Assembly (NCBI GenBank): GCA_022561215.1
Contig: JADFRQ010000019.1
Span: 1-51,249 of the forward strand
Length of the DNA: 51,249 bases
Reading direction: 5' to 3'
From: Chloroflexota bacterium
Lineage (GTDB): Bacteria > Chloroflexota > Anaerolineae > Anaerolineales > E44-bin32
Position numbers and translations under genes: made by a program. Below the pieces are notes generated by a model that saw only the letters and a list, made by a program, of their open reading frames with translations, ran no database searches and had not been told where the DNA came from. Below are positions 9,624 to 18,831 of the stretch, one piece after another (position 1 is the first letter of the stretch; every line of letters starts with the position of its first letter).

Positions 9624-11000
9624 CTATTCTACTCCGAGCGCGGTTAACATCGGTTTTAATTTAATCTGGGATTCTTCCCACTCGCTGGCCGGATCGGAAT
9701 CTGCCACGATACCTGTCCCACTATACAGCCAGGCTTCGTTTCCAGCCACGATCCCGGAACGGATCGCCACAACAAACTCCCCATCGCCATTCGAATCAAA
9801 CCAACCTATTGGAGCACCATACCATCCTCGGTCTTGATTTTCTAATTCTTTTATTAGTTGCAAGGCATTTTTTCGCGGAAATCCCCCTAATGCCGCGGTT
9901 GGATGCAATCCCTCAACCACATCAAGGATACTGTAACCGTTCTTCAGCGTCCCACTGATATTCGTCCTCAAGTGCTGGATGTTGCTCAGGTGGAAAACAT
10001 TAGGTCGGTCGGGAATATCCACTTCTGACGCAAATTGGTGTAACCGAGTTTTGATATCCTCAACGACAAGACGATGTTCATGTCGGTCTTTTATGCTATT
10101 CAACAAGGTAGTAGCAAGTTGTTGGTCTTCTTTAGGAGTTTCCCCCGTACCTATTGAACCCGCCAACGCGACTGTATCAAACTCCAGACCGTGCAACTTA
10201 ATTAATCTTTCTGGCGGAGCGCCAAAGAAAGCATGTCCAGGAATAAATTCTAACCAGAAGCGAAAGCAGCCCGGATAATTGTTTTCTAGCATTTCTAATG
10301 ATCGGGATAATTCGAACTGTCGCACGCTTTTCACTCTGCAAACTCGTGCCAGAACAACTTTTTCTAAATCGCCTTTTCTGATTCGTCCCACCGCATTTGA
10401 TATCATATCCTCCCAGACTTCTTGCGAGAGCACATTATTGATTTCATTATCCGGTTGAGGAGCTGGGCGATTTCCTTTCTCCCATCCTGTATTTAACCGC
10501 AGATCCTCAATATCCTCATGAATCTTTGTAATACAATCATCTAGGTCTCCGTCAACTGCTACCGCTCGGTTCACCGTCAACCACAGTTTTCCATCAACCA
10601 TAATTAACATATACGCTGGCAGGACAAATGTTGCGTCTGGAAAATCAAACCAAGGTTCATCGGGAATGCCGTTTGGACGAAACGAAAATCCACCAATCAA
10701 GCGCGGCATCAAAGTATTCTCTCCTTTTGGAACCGGTTTGATTCTTGAGAATAGCAGCGCTGATTTTTTACGTATCTCAGCGAAACGACTCTCCCCATTT
10801 GCATCCAAACGCGCCACGATGCCTGCACCAGCTAAAGATACAGCAGCATCTTCACTTCCCAAATACATTTTCGGTAATTTATCGAAACGGTTGAGGAAAT
10901 CAGTCAGGCGTTCCTTATGCCACGCGATAGTCACACTAAGAATGTCACTAGTAGAATAACTATTCGAAAAACCATTCAGTGAAGGTTTTTTTCTGATCAT
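9624..11000 (-). CDS. menF: Isochorismate synthase (MenF-type)
   Basis: 458 residues of the chorismate-binding family. Visible signatures in the C-terminal catalytic half are KVVLARVCRVKS, ALAGSIGTGETPKEDQQL, VEDIKTRLHQF, LHPTAALGGFPRKNAL and SGTGIVADSDPASEWEES. It isomerises chorismate to isochorismate for MenD. It is the first gene of the minus-strand men operon. A strong ribosome-binding site (GGAGGA) precedes ATG 11000. Operon position argues for MenF rather than a siderophore (EntC/DhbC) role, and no siderophore genes are present. Confidence 0.92.
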   Translation of the reverse strand: MIRKKPSLNGFSNSYSTSDILSVTIAWHKERLTDFLNRFDKLPKMYLGSEDAAVSLAGAGIVARLDANGESRFAEIRKKSALLFSRIKPVPKGENTLMPRLIGGFSFRPNGIPDEPWFDFPDATFVLPAYMLIMVDGKLWLTVNRAVAVDGDLDDCITKIHEDIEDLRLNTGWEKGNRPAPQPDNEINNVLSQEVWEDMISNAVGRIRKGDLEKVVLARVCRVKSVRQFELSRSLEMLENNYPGCFRFWLEFIPGHAFFGAPPERLIKLHGLEFDTVALAGSIGTGETPKEDQQLATTLLNSIKDRHEHRLVVEDIKTRLHQFASEVDIPDRPNVFHLSNIQHLRTNISGTLKNGYSILDVVEGLHPTAALGGFPRKNALQLIKELENQDRGWYGAPIGWFDSNGDGEFVVAIRSGIVAGNEAWLYSGTGIVADSDPASEWEESQIKLKPMLTALGVE

Positions 11001-11093
11001 TTATCCTCCAGGCCTCGGATCTTTGCTTCAGAAACAACAATGCTCCGAAGACGAAATGAGCGCAAGGTTGGTAATACTCGTACTAAATCGGGT

Positions 11094-11623
11094 TTACGTG
11101 TACGTACGCAGCGAAATCGCTACCTCATAAATCGCCATCTTCCAGGCCATTATAGCCACCTCAGTGTCAAGCGGTGGAATGTCGCCGTCCTCAACCACCT
11201 GATCCAAATGCACTTTGCTTATAAGCAGACCGCCCATTAATCTCAAGACATTTTTCTTCAAACACATTGCCTAAACCAGTAGCCTGCACAAGAAAAATTT
11301 TTGGCCAAATGGTGATACTGCCCGAAAATATCCATAAATGTATACAGGGCAGTCTGCACCCTTCACACTCCCTGCTCCACCCGTTCAATTGCCTGTTGTA
11401 GCTCGTCAGCCAATCGATTTGCAAATTGGACAATGACTTAACGAAAAACATCTTGATTGCGAGGAAAATGAAAGTACACCGCCCCCTTTGCTGTCCCGGA
11501 GGCTTCAACAATATCATCCACGCGAGTATCATGATACCCTTTTCGGGCAGAGACCTCTACAGCCGTATCGAGTACCTGCTGTTGGGAAAATTCTGATTTT
11601 GATGATTTTTTCATTTTTCTCAA
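11094..11623 (-). pseudogene. TetR-family repressor, decayed
   Basis: The first 60 codons encode a clean TetR helix-turn-helix: VLDTAVEVSARKGYHDTRVD, DIVEASGTAKGAVYFHF. After DVFR the frame meets TAA, continues recognisably (QFANRLADELQQAIERVEQG), meets TGA, continues (VQTALYTFMDIFGQYHHLAK), then shifts frame for IFLVQATGLGNVFEEKCLEI, and shifts once more for GDIPPLDTEVAIMAWKMAI before TAA at 11094-11096. Two internal stops and two frameshifts make this a genuine pseudogene. It sits directly upstream of menF, and may once have regulated neighbouring genes. Confidence 0.85.
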
Positions 11624-11959
11624 TATGTGTACATTTGACGGATAAAAAATACCGACTGGTCAGTCTTATTATGCTCTGCAATTTTACTTGCTGTCCTATA
11701 TTCGGTTCATAAAATTATTGGTTCTCGTAGCAATCTCGGGTTTCAGTTGCTTTAAATTTTTTCAAGTTTGTGTCCCACGAAACATGTCCACAACGACATT
11801 TTAATAGTTTGAAACTCTAATGATAAAGTGTAGCTTTAACTGATGAGTGCAACAAAGGAGGTTGAAGAAGAGGCAAGCTTGATAGGCTAATATGCATCTT
11901 AAAGCGCAAAAGAGAGGAGTATCCTGCGTGGCGCTGCCCAGCTTGCCCCAAAATAAAAA

Positions 11960-12350
11960 TGCCAGCCTTATGCTTTGTCGAAAATGAGGTAAAACCAGAC
12001 AGAATTAGCCAAAGTGATTGACGTGGACAGATCGACAATAATAATGAAAGCTGTCCCGTAACCACGGCCTGCGCGGTTACCGTCCTAAGCAAAATACATA
12101 TAAATGGCCCTGCATAGATAGAAGAAGGCCAAACAACGCATTACACATGAGACCTGGGAGTTAGTTGAAGAGAATCTGCGCCAGGAATGGAGCCAGATAG
12201 ATTGCGCGTGAGTCGATAGAAGCATCAAAGTATCCTGGTCAGCCATGAGAGCATCTACTTGTATATTGGGCCTGCCAATGCCTGGGGGTGATCTCCACAA
12301 GCATCTGCGCTACCAGAAGAAGCGTCACAATCGCTACAGCAACTATAATA
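11960..12350 (+). mobile_element. Decayed IS30-family transposase fragment
   Basis: Joining frames on the plus strand gives a recognisable IS30 transposase. YALSKMR, a stop, then NQTELAKVIDVDRSTI is the N-terminal helix-turn-helix; a shifted frame reads LSRNHGLRGYRPKQN; another reads AKQRITHETWELVEENLRQE, then a stop, and finally GGDLHKHLRYQKKRHNRYSN. These are the conserved IS30 blocks in correct order, interrupted by stops and shifts. The DDE catalytic C-terminal domain is absent. No terminal inverted repeats were identified. Confidence 0.75.
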
Positions 12351-12401
12351 AATCCTTCGTCTTTTACTCAAAGTTAGATTATTTGTGACACAATGCGCAC
12401 C

Positions 12402-12431
12402 TTGGCATTTAGGTGATCGAGGTTTTATAAT
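12402..12431 (+). promoter_or_regulatory. Sigma-70-type promoter for ilvE
   Basis: TTGGCA (12402-12407) and a perfect TATAAT (12426-12431) are separated by 18 bp. Transcription would begin near 12438, giving a leader of about 65 bases before the ilvE GTG. This is the clearest housekeeping promoter in the window. Confidence 0.7.
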
Positions 12432-12448
12432 GAAAGTATCGGATCTCA

Positions 12449-12467
12449 GGCCTGCGCAATGCAGGCC
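12449..12467 (+). promoter_or_regulatory. Leader hairpin between promoter and ilvE
   Basis: A perfect 7-bp stem (GGCCTGC pairing with GCAGGCC) with a GCAAT loop, followed by GTTTTC. It lies in the predicted ilvE leader, 36 bases before the start codon. It could act as a weak terminator or attenuator, but no leader peptide is visible. Confidence 0.45.
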
Positions 12468-12503
12468 GTTTTCGCCAGAATTCCCACTCGGAGGTGAATC
12501 GAC

Positions 12504-13448
12504 GTGACGCTCCCCCATTTCGCATATTTCGAGGGCCAAATCGTACCCTACAGCAAAGCCAAAGTTGGCGTGATGAACCACACATTAAATTATGGGACGG
12601 GTGCTTTTGGCGGCCTGCGCGCCTATTGGAATAATGAGCGCGAACAATTGTACCTCTTCCGGCCTATAGATCATTTTAAACGCTTCGCAAAATCTGCGCG
12701 GCTTCTGCGAGCAGAGCTTGAAATCGACCCCGAAAAGCTCAGGGACATCGCCATCGAGCTTCTGCGCAGCGAAGGGTATCGCGAAGACAGTTATATTCGG
12801 CCATTGCTCTATAACGACGACGAGATCATCGGCGTGCGCTTGCATGATCTCCACCCCCGGATAACGATGTTCAGCATTCCATTCACACGTTATGTAGAGC
12901 GTGACGACGCGGCACATGTCACTATTTCGTCGTGGCGTCGAATTGACGACAATGCCATTCCCGCTCGCGGAAAGCTCACGGGAGCTTACTTGAACTCGGC
13001 CTATATCAAAACGACGGCAGTGCTTTCAGGCTTTGACGAAGCTCTCGTCCTCACTGCTGAGGGACATATCGTCGAAGGCAGTGCTGAAAATGTATTTATG
13101 GTCCGCGATGGAATTCTGATCACACCTCCCGTCTACGATAACATCTTGGAAGGAATTACCCGACGAACGATCATGACCTTGGCAAGAGACGAGTTGGGAA
13201 TTGAGGTCATTGAGAGGAAAATCGATCGCACAGAAGTTACCATCTGCGATGAATTCTTTATGACGGGAACCGCCGCGCTGGTAACAGCCGTCACTCGCGT
13301 CGATCATCAAGCCATTGGATCTGGAACGATGGGCCCCATCACACGAGAGCTCCGAGAGCTGTATGATGATGTGGTGAGAGGAAAACAAGATTCATATATG
13401 CACTGGAATGCACCCGTTTACGTCAAAGAGTCGCTGCCTGCAAATTAG
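12504..13448 (+). CDS. ilvE: Branched-chain amino acid aminotransferase (IlvE)
   Basis: 314-residue class IV (fold type IV) PLP aminotransferase. N-terminal MNHTLNYGTGAFGGLRAYW, the PLP-lysine region ARGKLTGAYLNSAYIKT (KT pair), GHIVEGSAENVFMV and the C-terminal EFFMTGTAALVTAV all fit IlvE. It transfers amino groups between 2-oxoglutarate and the branched-chain keto acids in the cytosol. Start is GTG 12504, with GGAGGTGA about six bases upstream. D-amino-acid transaminase or 4-amino-4-deoxychorismate lyase are less likely given length and motifs. Transcribed from the promoter at 12402. Confidence 0.9.
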   Translation: MTLPHFAYFEGQIVPYSKAKVGVMNHTLNYGTGAFGGLRAYWNNEREQLYLFRPIDHFKRFAKSARLLRAELEIDPEKLRDIAIELLRSEGYREDSYIRPLLYNDDEIIGVRLHDLHPRITMFSIPFTRYVERDDAAHVTISSWRRIDDNAIPARGKLTGAYLNSAYIKTTAVLSGFDEALVLTAEGHIVEGSAENVFMVRDGILITPPVYDNILEGITRRTIMTLARDELGIEVIERKIDRTEVTICDEFFMTGTAALVTAVTRVDHQAIGSGTMGPITRELRELYDDVVRGKQDSYMHWNAPVYVKESLPAN

Positions 13449-13499
13449 CAAAAGATCTCTCAAATATATTTAGGCCGCGGCTAGTTTGCCTCCCTTCAC

Positions 13500-14405
13500 A
13501 TGTCTCTTTATCCGCCCAAACGGCAGGGCATTTTATTTGGTCTCGCACTCCTCGGCTTCCTTATTCTCGGGTTAAGCACCGGGATTGGGCAGCTTGCAAC
13601 CGGTCTTATTACGCCTCTGCTCGGCCTGTGGACCGCGCTGGTCATAATCTGTATCCCCCTCCTCCTTATCGTCATCTACCGCCTCTATGGGTTAATAAAC
13701 GCGACCTACGTACTTAACCGCGATGGGTTTTTCCTTCGCTGGGGACTGGCCAGTGATGAAATTCCCCTGGAAAAAATTCGAGATATTGTGCCCTTGAACA
13801 AGATAAGCGCCGGTCTTCGCCCAAAGCCAGGTTTTTGGTGGCCAGGCTGCGTGATAGGTTCACGTGCTATTGAAAATCTGGGGTTGTTTGAGTTTTTTTC
13901 AAGCGCACCATCCTCAAGATCTGTTGTTATTAGTCTTGAGAACCGTAATCTAGTCATTTCACCACCCAATATGGATGATTTTATCCAAACCTTCCATGAC
14001 GTTGTCCGCCTTGGATCTCTGGAAGAGATTCCTGAGAAAACGGCGCGCCCCAATTTCTTCTCCGCACAATTATGGTCGGATATTCTTGCCCGCGTGTTGA
14101 TCATTTTTGGATTGATCACCTTTCTTTCACTTCTGGCTTACATCTCTATTCAAATGGGTGCTTTACCGGATGTTGTGCCCTTCGGATTTGATGCGGACGG
14201 CAATCCGGATCCTCTTGTTCCAGCGGCTCGGTTAATCATCCTTCCTTTGGTGGGCGGCTTTTTTTGGGTGATTGATTTGATCATGGGCGCATGGCTGTTC
14301 AGAAACAAGAACAATCGGCCTGTTGCCTACATCATTTGGGGATTAAGCATTGTTGTGGGCGGATTGCTCTGGGGAGCCGTGCTTCAATTAATGCAAGCGG
14401 CATGA
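13500..14405 (+). CDS. PH-domain-like integral membrane protein
   Basis: 301 residues. Two N-terminal membrane segments (about 10-30 and 38-62) are followed by a cytoplasmic bacterial PH-like domain (YVLNRDGFFLRWGLASDEIP through VVISLENRNLVISPPNMDDF). Three further membrane segments follow (about 197-215, 240-258, 273-297) with a short loop between. Such proteins are common in Chloroflexota but functionally uncharacterised. It lies 50 bp after ilvE and 73 bp before the DUF92 gene, on the same strand. No enzyme motif is visible. Confidence 0.7.
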   Translation: MSLYPPKRQGILFGLALLGFLILGLSTGIGQLATGLITPLLGLWTALVIICIPLLLIVIYRLYGLINATYVLNRDGFFLRWGLASDEIPLEKIRDIVPLNKISAGLRPKPGFWWPGCVIGSRAIENLGLFEFFSSAPSSRSVVISLENRNLVISPPNMDDFIQTFHDVVRLGSLEEIPEKTARPNFFSAQLWSDILARVLIIFGLITFLSLLAYISIQMGALPDVVPFGFDADGNPDPLVPAARLIILPLVGGFFWVIDLIMGAWLFRNKNNRPVAYIIWGLSIVVGGLLWGAVLQLMQAA

Positions 14406-14478
14406 TGCACTTTCCCCAATTTTTAAGCAGTTATCAACAGGTTTTCACAGAGATATCCACAAGAACCTGGGGGTTAGC

Positions 14479-15264
14479 TTGAACCTGGTTATCGGTATTA
14501 GTCTTGGGCTGATCGTTTCTCTGGCGGGATATCTTGCTCGCCTCTTAACTTTCAAGGGGGCCATTGCCGCTGGATTTGTGGGAGGGATGATTTTCGCGCT
14601 GGGCGGCCTCAACCCGGCGATTCTTCTGATCTCATTCTTCGTCAGCTCAAGTGCCCTGTCAAAAGTTGGCCATTCAAGAAAACTGGCTTTAGCAACTTCT
14701 TTTGAGAAAGGTTCGCAGCGCGATATGGGCCAGGTCCTGGCGAATGGAAGCCTGGCTGCCGGGTTATCCCTCCTTCTGGCATTGACAGAGATGGATATCT
14801 GGATGCTTGGTATTGCTGGAGCACTTGCTGCCGTGACCGCAGATACTTGGTCAACGGAGTTGGGTGTCCTGGCTAGGCGAAAGCCAAGATTGATCACTTC
14901 TGGTGTTCAGGTGGAGCCGGGCACTTCGGGTGGGATTACTTTGGAGGGTACAATAGCTTCGATTTTGGGTGCGTACCTAATTGGCCTGATCAGTGCGCTT
15001 TTGTTAGGACAGCAGAATGTTGCACTTGTGGTAACCCTTGCAGGTACAAGTGGCGCAATAGTTGATAGTTTCTTAGGCGCCAGCGTCCAGGCGATGTATT
15101 ATTGCACCAACTGTGAAAAAGCAACGGAGCATCACCCTCACCACTCTTGTGGGAATGCGACGACGCACACGAAGGGTTGTCACTGGATGTCCAATGATCT
15201 CGTCAATTTTATCTCCTCCATTGTTGGCGCTATGGTGAGCATGCTTATATGGCGCGTTTTATAA
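14479..15264 (+). CDS. DUF92 family membrane protein (VTE6-like)
   Basis: 261 residues with about six membrane helices. Family hallmarks are GFVGGMIFALGGLNPAILL, AVTADTWSTELGVLARRKPRLI and TSGGITLEGTIAS, plus a Cys/His cluster (CTNCEKATEHHPHHSCGN) in the last quarter. The characterised plant member VTE6 phosphorylates phytyl phosphate; cyanobacterial homologues are similar. A polyprenyl/phytyl-phosphate kinase role here is therefore possible but inferred. It starts with TTG 14479 after a G-rich stretch. A second UbiA prenyltransferase is encoded 4.5 kb downstream. Confidence 0.8.
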   Translation: MNLVIGISLGLIVSLAGYLARLLTFKGAIAAGFVGGMIFALGGLNPAILLISFFVSSSALSKVGHSRKLALATSFEKGSQRDMGQVLANGSLAAGLSLLLALTEMDIWMLGIAGALAAVTADTWSTELGVLARRKPRLITSGVQVEPGTSGGITLEGTIASILGAYLIGLISALLLGQQNVALVVTLAGTSGAIVDSFLGASVQAMYYCTNCEKATEHHPHHSCGNATTHTKGCHWMSNDLVNFISSIVGAMVSMLIWRVL

Positions 15265-15370
15265 GGGGCGCCTTGTCCCAACGGATTCTTATTGCAATTT
15301 TTAACCACAGGATAAAAGAAATCCCTCGATTTCTTCATTCAATCGTCAAGTTAAATGGAAGGGGAGAATA

Positions 15371-15586
15371 ATGGATGGATCGGCACAGCATGACATTCGC
15401 CGTCTTCTCAAAGAATTCGGCATAAAAGCGGATGAAGCAGTGGTTTCGCACCTGGCAGAAAATCCGGAAGTGCCGGCCTTGCATATTCGCCTGGAACTTA
15501 CCGATTTGACAGATTATGGTGATTTACCACCATCGAGCAGACTCGGTTTGCAAATTGAAGGCACGCATAATCGCCACTCCGCATAA
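15371..15586 (+). CDS. Small conserved-looking protein, 71 residues
   Basis: Begins ATG 15371 with a good ribosome-binding site (GGAAGGGGAG, about five bases upstream). The product is acidic and soluble, with a helical N-terminus (DIRRLLKEFGIKADEAVVSH) and a strand-rich second half (ALHIRLELTDLTDY). No membrane segment or known motif. The start signal and codon pattern favour a real gene; the last 15 residues look less conserved. Function unknown. Confidence 0.55.
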   Translation: MDGSAQHDIRRLLKEFGIKADEAVVSHLAENPEVPALHIRLELTDLTDYGDLPPSSRLGLQIEGTHNRHSA

Positions 15587-16372
15587 ACTAGCTTGCGCCA
15601 GCGCATCCGGCGAGAGGGGTTTTGTGTGCGCTACCCAACTCACGCATATCCTTCGTGCGCCGACGCAGCGATTGAGAATTGCATGGCTGATTGGGAGGAG
15701 GCCCAAGCCCGACAGGGGAATTCGTGAATCGCCCCTGATAGATGATGGGGTAAACCTTCGGATTAAGCGGGCAATCAACAATTAAATTGCGAGAATTCGT
15801 GAGTAAGTCAAAATTAGACCTTTCCGTGGGGATATCGGGGTCGATCGGTCTCCTTGGAGTGGGCGTCAAACTATCGCTGTGCTCCACTCGGCAGCCTATT
15901 GCCTGATGAACCCATGACCGCCGATCCCAAAGAAGAATGGACATTGGGGGATTAAGCACTTGAACCTGGGCTTAGCATCTCCGCAAGTACCCCGATTCAT
16001 CTCTGATGGACGGACCATGCGCAGCTGCACATCATCGCAGGATAAATAGTTCGCTGCACTTATGCTGCGCCATTCCTCTTCTGATTGATTCTACATCTCA
16101 GGGATATGTGGTCTCCCTCAGCCGTCGAAATCCCCAGCCTGGGCAATAAGCTCCATCGCAAAGATTCCGCTGCTTAAAGAAAAACTGCCAGCAATCCAGC
16201 CAGGAATTGACATCCTGAGCGGTACGTTTTATCCTCTTACTTCGAATCTTGCAGACTCTCTATGCGCATGTTCGATCTGGTCGTTACGCTCGAAGCGAGA
16301 CATCTTTTTAGTCCGCAACAAGAGATAAACACAACCAACACATGATCATGGCTGAATTGAAAGGGTAAATTA
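15587..16372. other. Intergenic region, nothing recognised
   Basis: About 785 bp. The one long minus-strand frame (15588-15959) has a low-complexity Pro/Arg/Ser composition and no start signal, so it is not called. No RNA gene or transposon motif was seen. A ribosome-binding sequence AAAGGG marks the start of the next gene. Confidence 0.5.
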
Positions 16373-17554
16373 ATGGATATTTTCGATAAGGCTTACAATT
16401 TCACGCAGGCGCGCATTGCCCAGGCGGCGGGACTGTATCCTTTTTTCATCCCCATCCAAAATAGCGAAGGTACGGAAGCCCTGATCGACGGTCGTCGACT
16501 TCTGATGTTCGGATCGAACAACTATCTTGGTTTAACGATGGATCCACGCGTTCGCCAGGCAGGCATTGATGCCATTAAGGAGTTTGGGCCGAGTTGTACA
16601 GGCTCGCGCCTGGCGAATGGTACCCTGGAATTGCACCTCGAACTTGAGGGAAGGCTGGCCGATTTTGTGGGAAAAGAAGCGGCGCTCGTTTTCAGCACAG
16701 GATATCAAGTAAACCTCGGCGCTATTTCATGTCTAATGTCAAAAGGCGATTTCATCATCACAGATAAAGAGGCGCACGCCAGCATCGTGGATGCTTCCAT
16801 GTTTTCAATCGCTGAATTGCGTCGCTTTGGCCATAATGACGTCGATCATTTGGAACGTGTTCTCAAGGGCCTTGATCCAGAGGCAGGGAAATTGCTTGTT
16901 GTCGATGGTGTCTATAGTGTCTCCGGGGATCTTGCTCCTCTGCCGGAATTGATCGAGCTCTGTAAGAAATACAAGGTTCGATTCATGGTGGACGACGCCC
17001 ACAGCATCGGGGTTATGGGGAAAGGTCGCGGCACTGCTGCGCATTTTGGCGTAACCGATGATGTGGATCTAATCATGGGTACCTTTAGCAAATCGTTTGC
17101 CTCCGTGGGCGGTTTCATCGCCGGGGATGAAACCGTCATCCATTATATTCAGCATTATGCGCGATCGATGGTTTTTAGCGCCGCAATCCCGCCATCGAAT
17201 GCTGCCGTGGCATTGGCCGCTCTTGACATAATTGAAAACGAGCCTGAACATAACGAGCGCCTCTGGAAAAATGCTGAGCGCATGCGTTCAGGATTAAATG
17301 ACCTGGGATTTAATACGGGGACAAGTGTTACCCCGATTATCCCCATCATTATTGGAGAGCTCGAAACAACCCTCCTCGCCTGGAAGCGATCCTTCGAAGA
17401 AGGGGCCTATACAAACTGTTTCATCCCGCCGGGAGTTCCCGAAGGCAGTTCCCTCCTACGCACGAGCTATATTGCAACGCATACAGATGATCAAATTGAT
17501 CGCGGGCTGGAGATTTTCGAGAAAGTTGGATTGGAGTTAGGACTGATTGGCTGA
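16373..17554 (+). CDS. Alpha-oxoamine synthase, serine palmitoyltransferase-like
   Basis: 393-residue fold type I PLP enzyme of the AOS family (SPT, KBL, BioF, HemA). Visible are LMFGSNNYLGL, GSRLANGTLELHLELE, the PLP-ring/Asp segment MVDDAHSIGVMGKGRG, and the Schiff-base lysine in GTFSKSFASVGGF (Lys240). The GTFSKS context and the PIIPIIIGE and RTSYIATHTDDQI tail match bacterial serine palmitoyltransferases better than KBL or BioF. SPT condenses serine with palmitoyl-CoA to 3-ketosphinganine. The overlapping reductase-like gene downstream supports this. The acyl and amino acid substrates are inferred, not shown. Confidence 0.78.
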   Translation: MDIFDKAYNFTQARIAQAAGLYPFFIPIQNSEGTEALIDGRRLLMFGSNNYLGLTMDPRVRQAGIDAIKEFGPSCTGSRLANGTLELHLELEGRLADFVGKEAALVFSTGYQVNLGAISCLMSKGDFIITDKEAHASIVDASMFSIAELRRFGHNDVDHLERVLKGLDPEAGKLLVVDGVYSVSGDLAPLPELIELCKKYKVRFMVDDAHSIGVMGKGRGTAAHFGVTDDVDLIMGTFSKSFASVGGFIAGDETVIHYIQHYARSMVFSAAIPPSNAAVALAALDIIENEPEHNERLWKNAERMRSGLNDLGFNTGTSVTPIIPIIIGELETTLLAWKRSFEEGAYTNCFIPPGVPEGSSLLRTSYIATHTDDQIDRGLEIFEKVGLELGLIG

Positions 17555-18557
17555 GCGCGTATTTGTTACCGGCGCGACGGGGTTCATTGGATATCATCTC
17601 GTAAAGGAGCTTAGCCTAGCAGGCGCGCAGATCAGCTGTCTCATTCGCCCTACCTCGGATATCTCATCCTTGAAGGAATTTGATGTTTCCTATGTAAGCG
17701 GCGATATCCTGGACAAGGCCTCCTTGATCGATCCCGTTGCAGAAGCTGACGTCGTCTACCATCTCGCTGGGGCAACAGAAAGTTTTAATTCCCGCGTTTA
17801 CTTTGCAGTCAACGAAGGCGGCACAAGCAACCTGTTGGAAGCTTGTGCTTTATCACAATCTCCACCGATTTTTATCTACATTTCCTCTCTGGCGGCCGCA
17901 GGTCCTTCCCACATCGATTCTCCGAACTCGGAAGCAGATGTCCCGGATCCCCGCTCAATTTATGCTCGCAGCAAGCTTGCAGCTGAAAAAGCGGCGCAAT
18001 CCTGGGCAGGCAAGGTTCCAATCACAATCCTCCGTCCGGCGGCTGTTTTTGGCGAGCTTGATCGTGACACTTTTATCATCGTGGGATTTGTGGCACGAGG
18101 GTTTCATCTCGTCTGGGGATCAGAAACAATGTATCACTCGGCTATCCACGCCGCCGATTTGGCCAAGGTGATCACTCTTGCTGCTCAGAAGGGTGAAAGG
18201 CTCCCTCAAAAGCATGCTTCAATGGGTCAGGGAATATATAACGTGGCCTATGCGGATGTCCCCGGTTATGAGGAATTTGGTCAATTACTTGCCGATGGTC
18301 TGCAGCGAAAAAGGATTCGTATTTTGCGAGTGCCGAACGCCATGATCTGGGGCATGGCCCTGGTGAGCGAGCTCTTCGGTCGGGTTCTTAGCAAGCCAAA
18401 TATTCTCACGCTTGATAAGGCTCGCGATCTAACTGCGGGATCGATGGTTTGTTCCGTCACCAAAATTAAGGAGCAGCTTGGATTTATTCCGAAGTTCTCA
18501 CTAGAAGACCGAATTCATCAGACGATGGGATGGTATCTCGAACAAGGCTGGCTTTGA
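17547..18557 (+). CDS. NAD(P)-dependent epimerase/reductase, possible ketosphinganine reductase
   Basis: 336-residue extended SDR. The Rossmann motif VFVTGATGFIGYHL opens the protein; the catalytic pair is in SIYARSKLAAEKAA (YxxxK), with the Ser in YISSLAAAG. Its TTG start lies 8 bp inside the end of the preceding gene, so the two are translationally coupled. In Caulobacter and related sphingolipid clusters an SDR of this type reduces 3-ketosphinganine. That role is inferred here from the coupling; dihydroflavonol-reductase-like or sugar-epimerase activity are alternatives. Confidence 0.8.
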   Translation: MAERVFVTGATGFIGYHLVKELSLAGAQISCLIRPTSDISSLKEFDVSYVSGDILDKASLIDPVAEADVVYHLAGATESFNSRVYFAVNEGGTSNLLEACALSQSPPIFIYISSLAAAGPSHIDSPNSEADVPDPRSIYARSKLAAEKAAQSWAGKVPITILRPAAVFGELDRDTFIIVGFVARGFHLVWGSETMYHSAIHAADLAKVITLAAQKGERLPQKHASMGQGIYNVAYADVPGYEEFGQLLADGLQRKRIRILRVPNAMIWGMALVSELFGRVLSKPNILTLDKARDLTAGSMVCSVTKIKEQLGFIPKFSLEDRIHQTMGWYLEQGWL

Positions 18558-18831
18558 GCGCTGAAAAAGCCCATAACATCCTTGCTCACCGCTTTGCCAT
18601 CCTTTCCCGGACCCATCTACCCCATCGCGAGCTGCGATGTGCTTAACCTATTCCACGCAAGGCGTGCGCAGACCTACCCAGGCGAATTGCTTGCACGAAT
18701 AATAGTCATGCATATGCTAAGCAGTTTTTAATCAGGGAGGCTGGTAGCATTCCCTCCCCAATATTCCAGGCCGCTTCCCCAAATATTTCCCGAATTTTAG
18801 TGCGTTATTGCCCTTGGAATGGGTAGCTTCT

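Noticed and set aside
11817-12581. Several minus-strand frames opposite the IS30 relic
   Set aside because: They are antisense to recognisable transposase blocks and the ilvE start and have no family resemblance.
15588-15959. 123-residue minus-strand open frame
   Set aside because: Low-complexity Pro/Arg/Ser composition, no ribosome-binding site, and it abuts a better supported plus-strand small gene.
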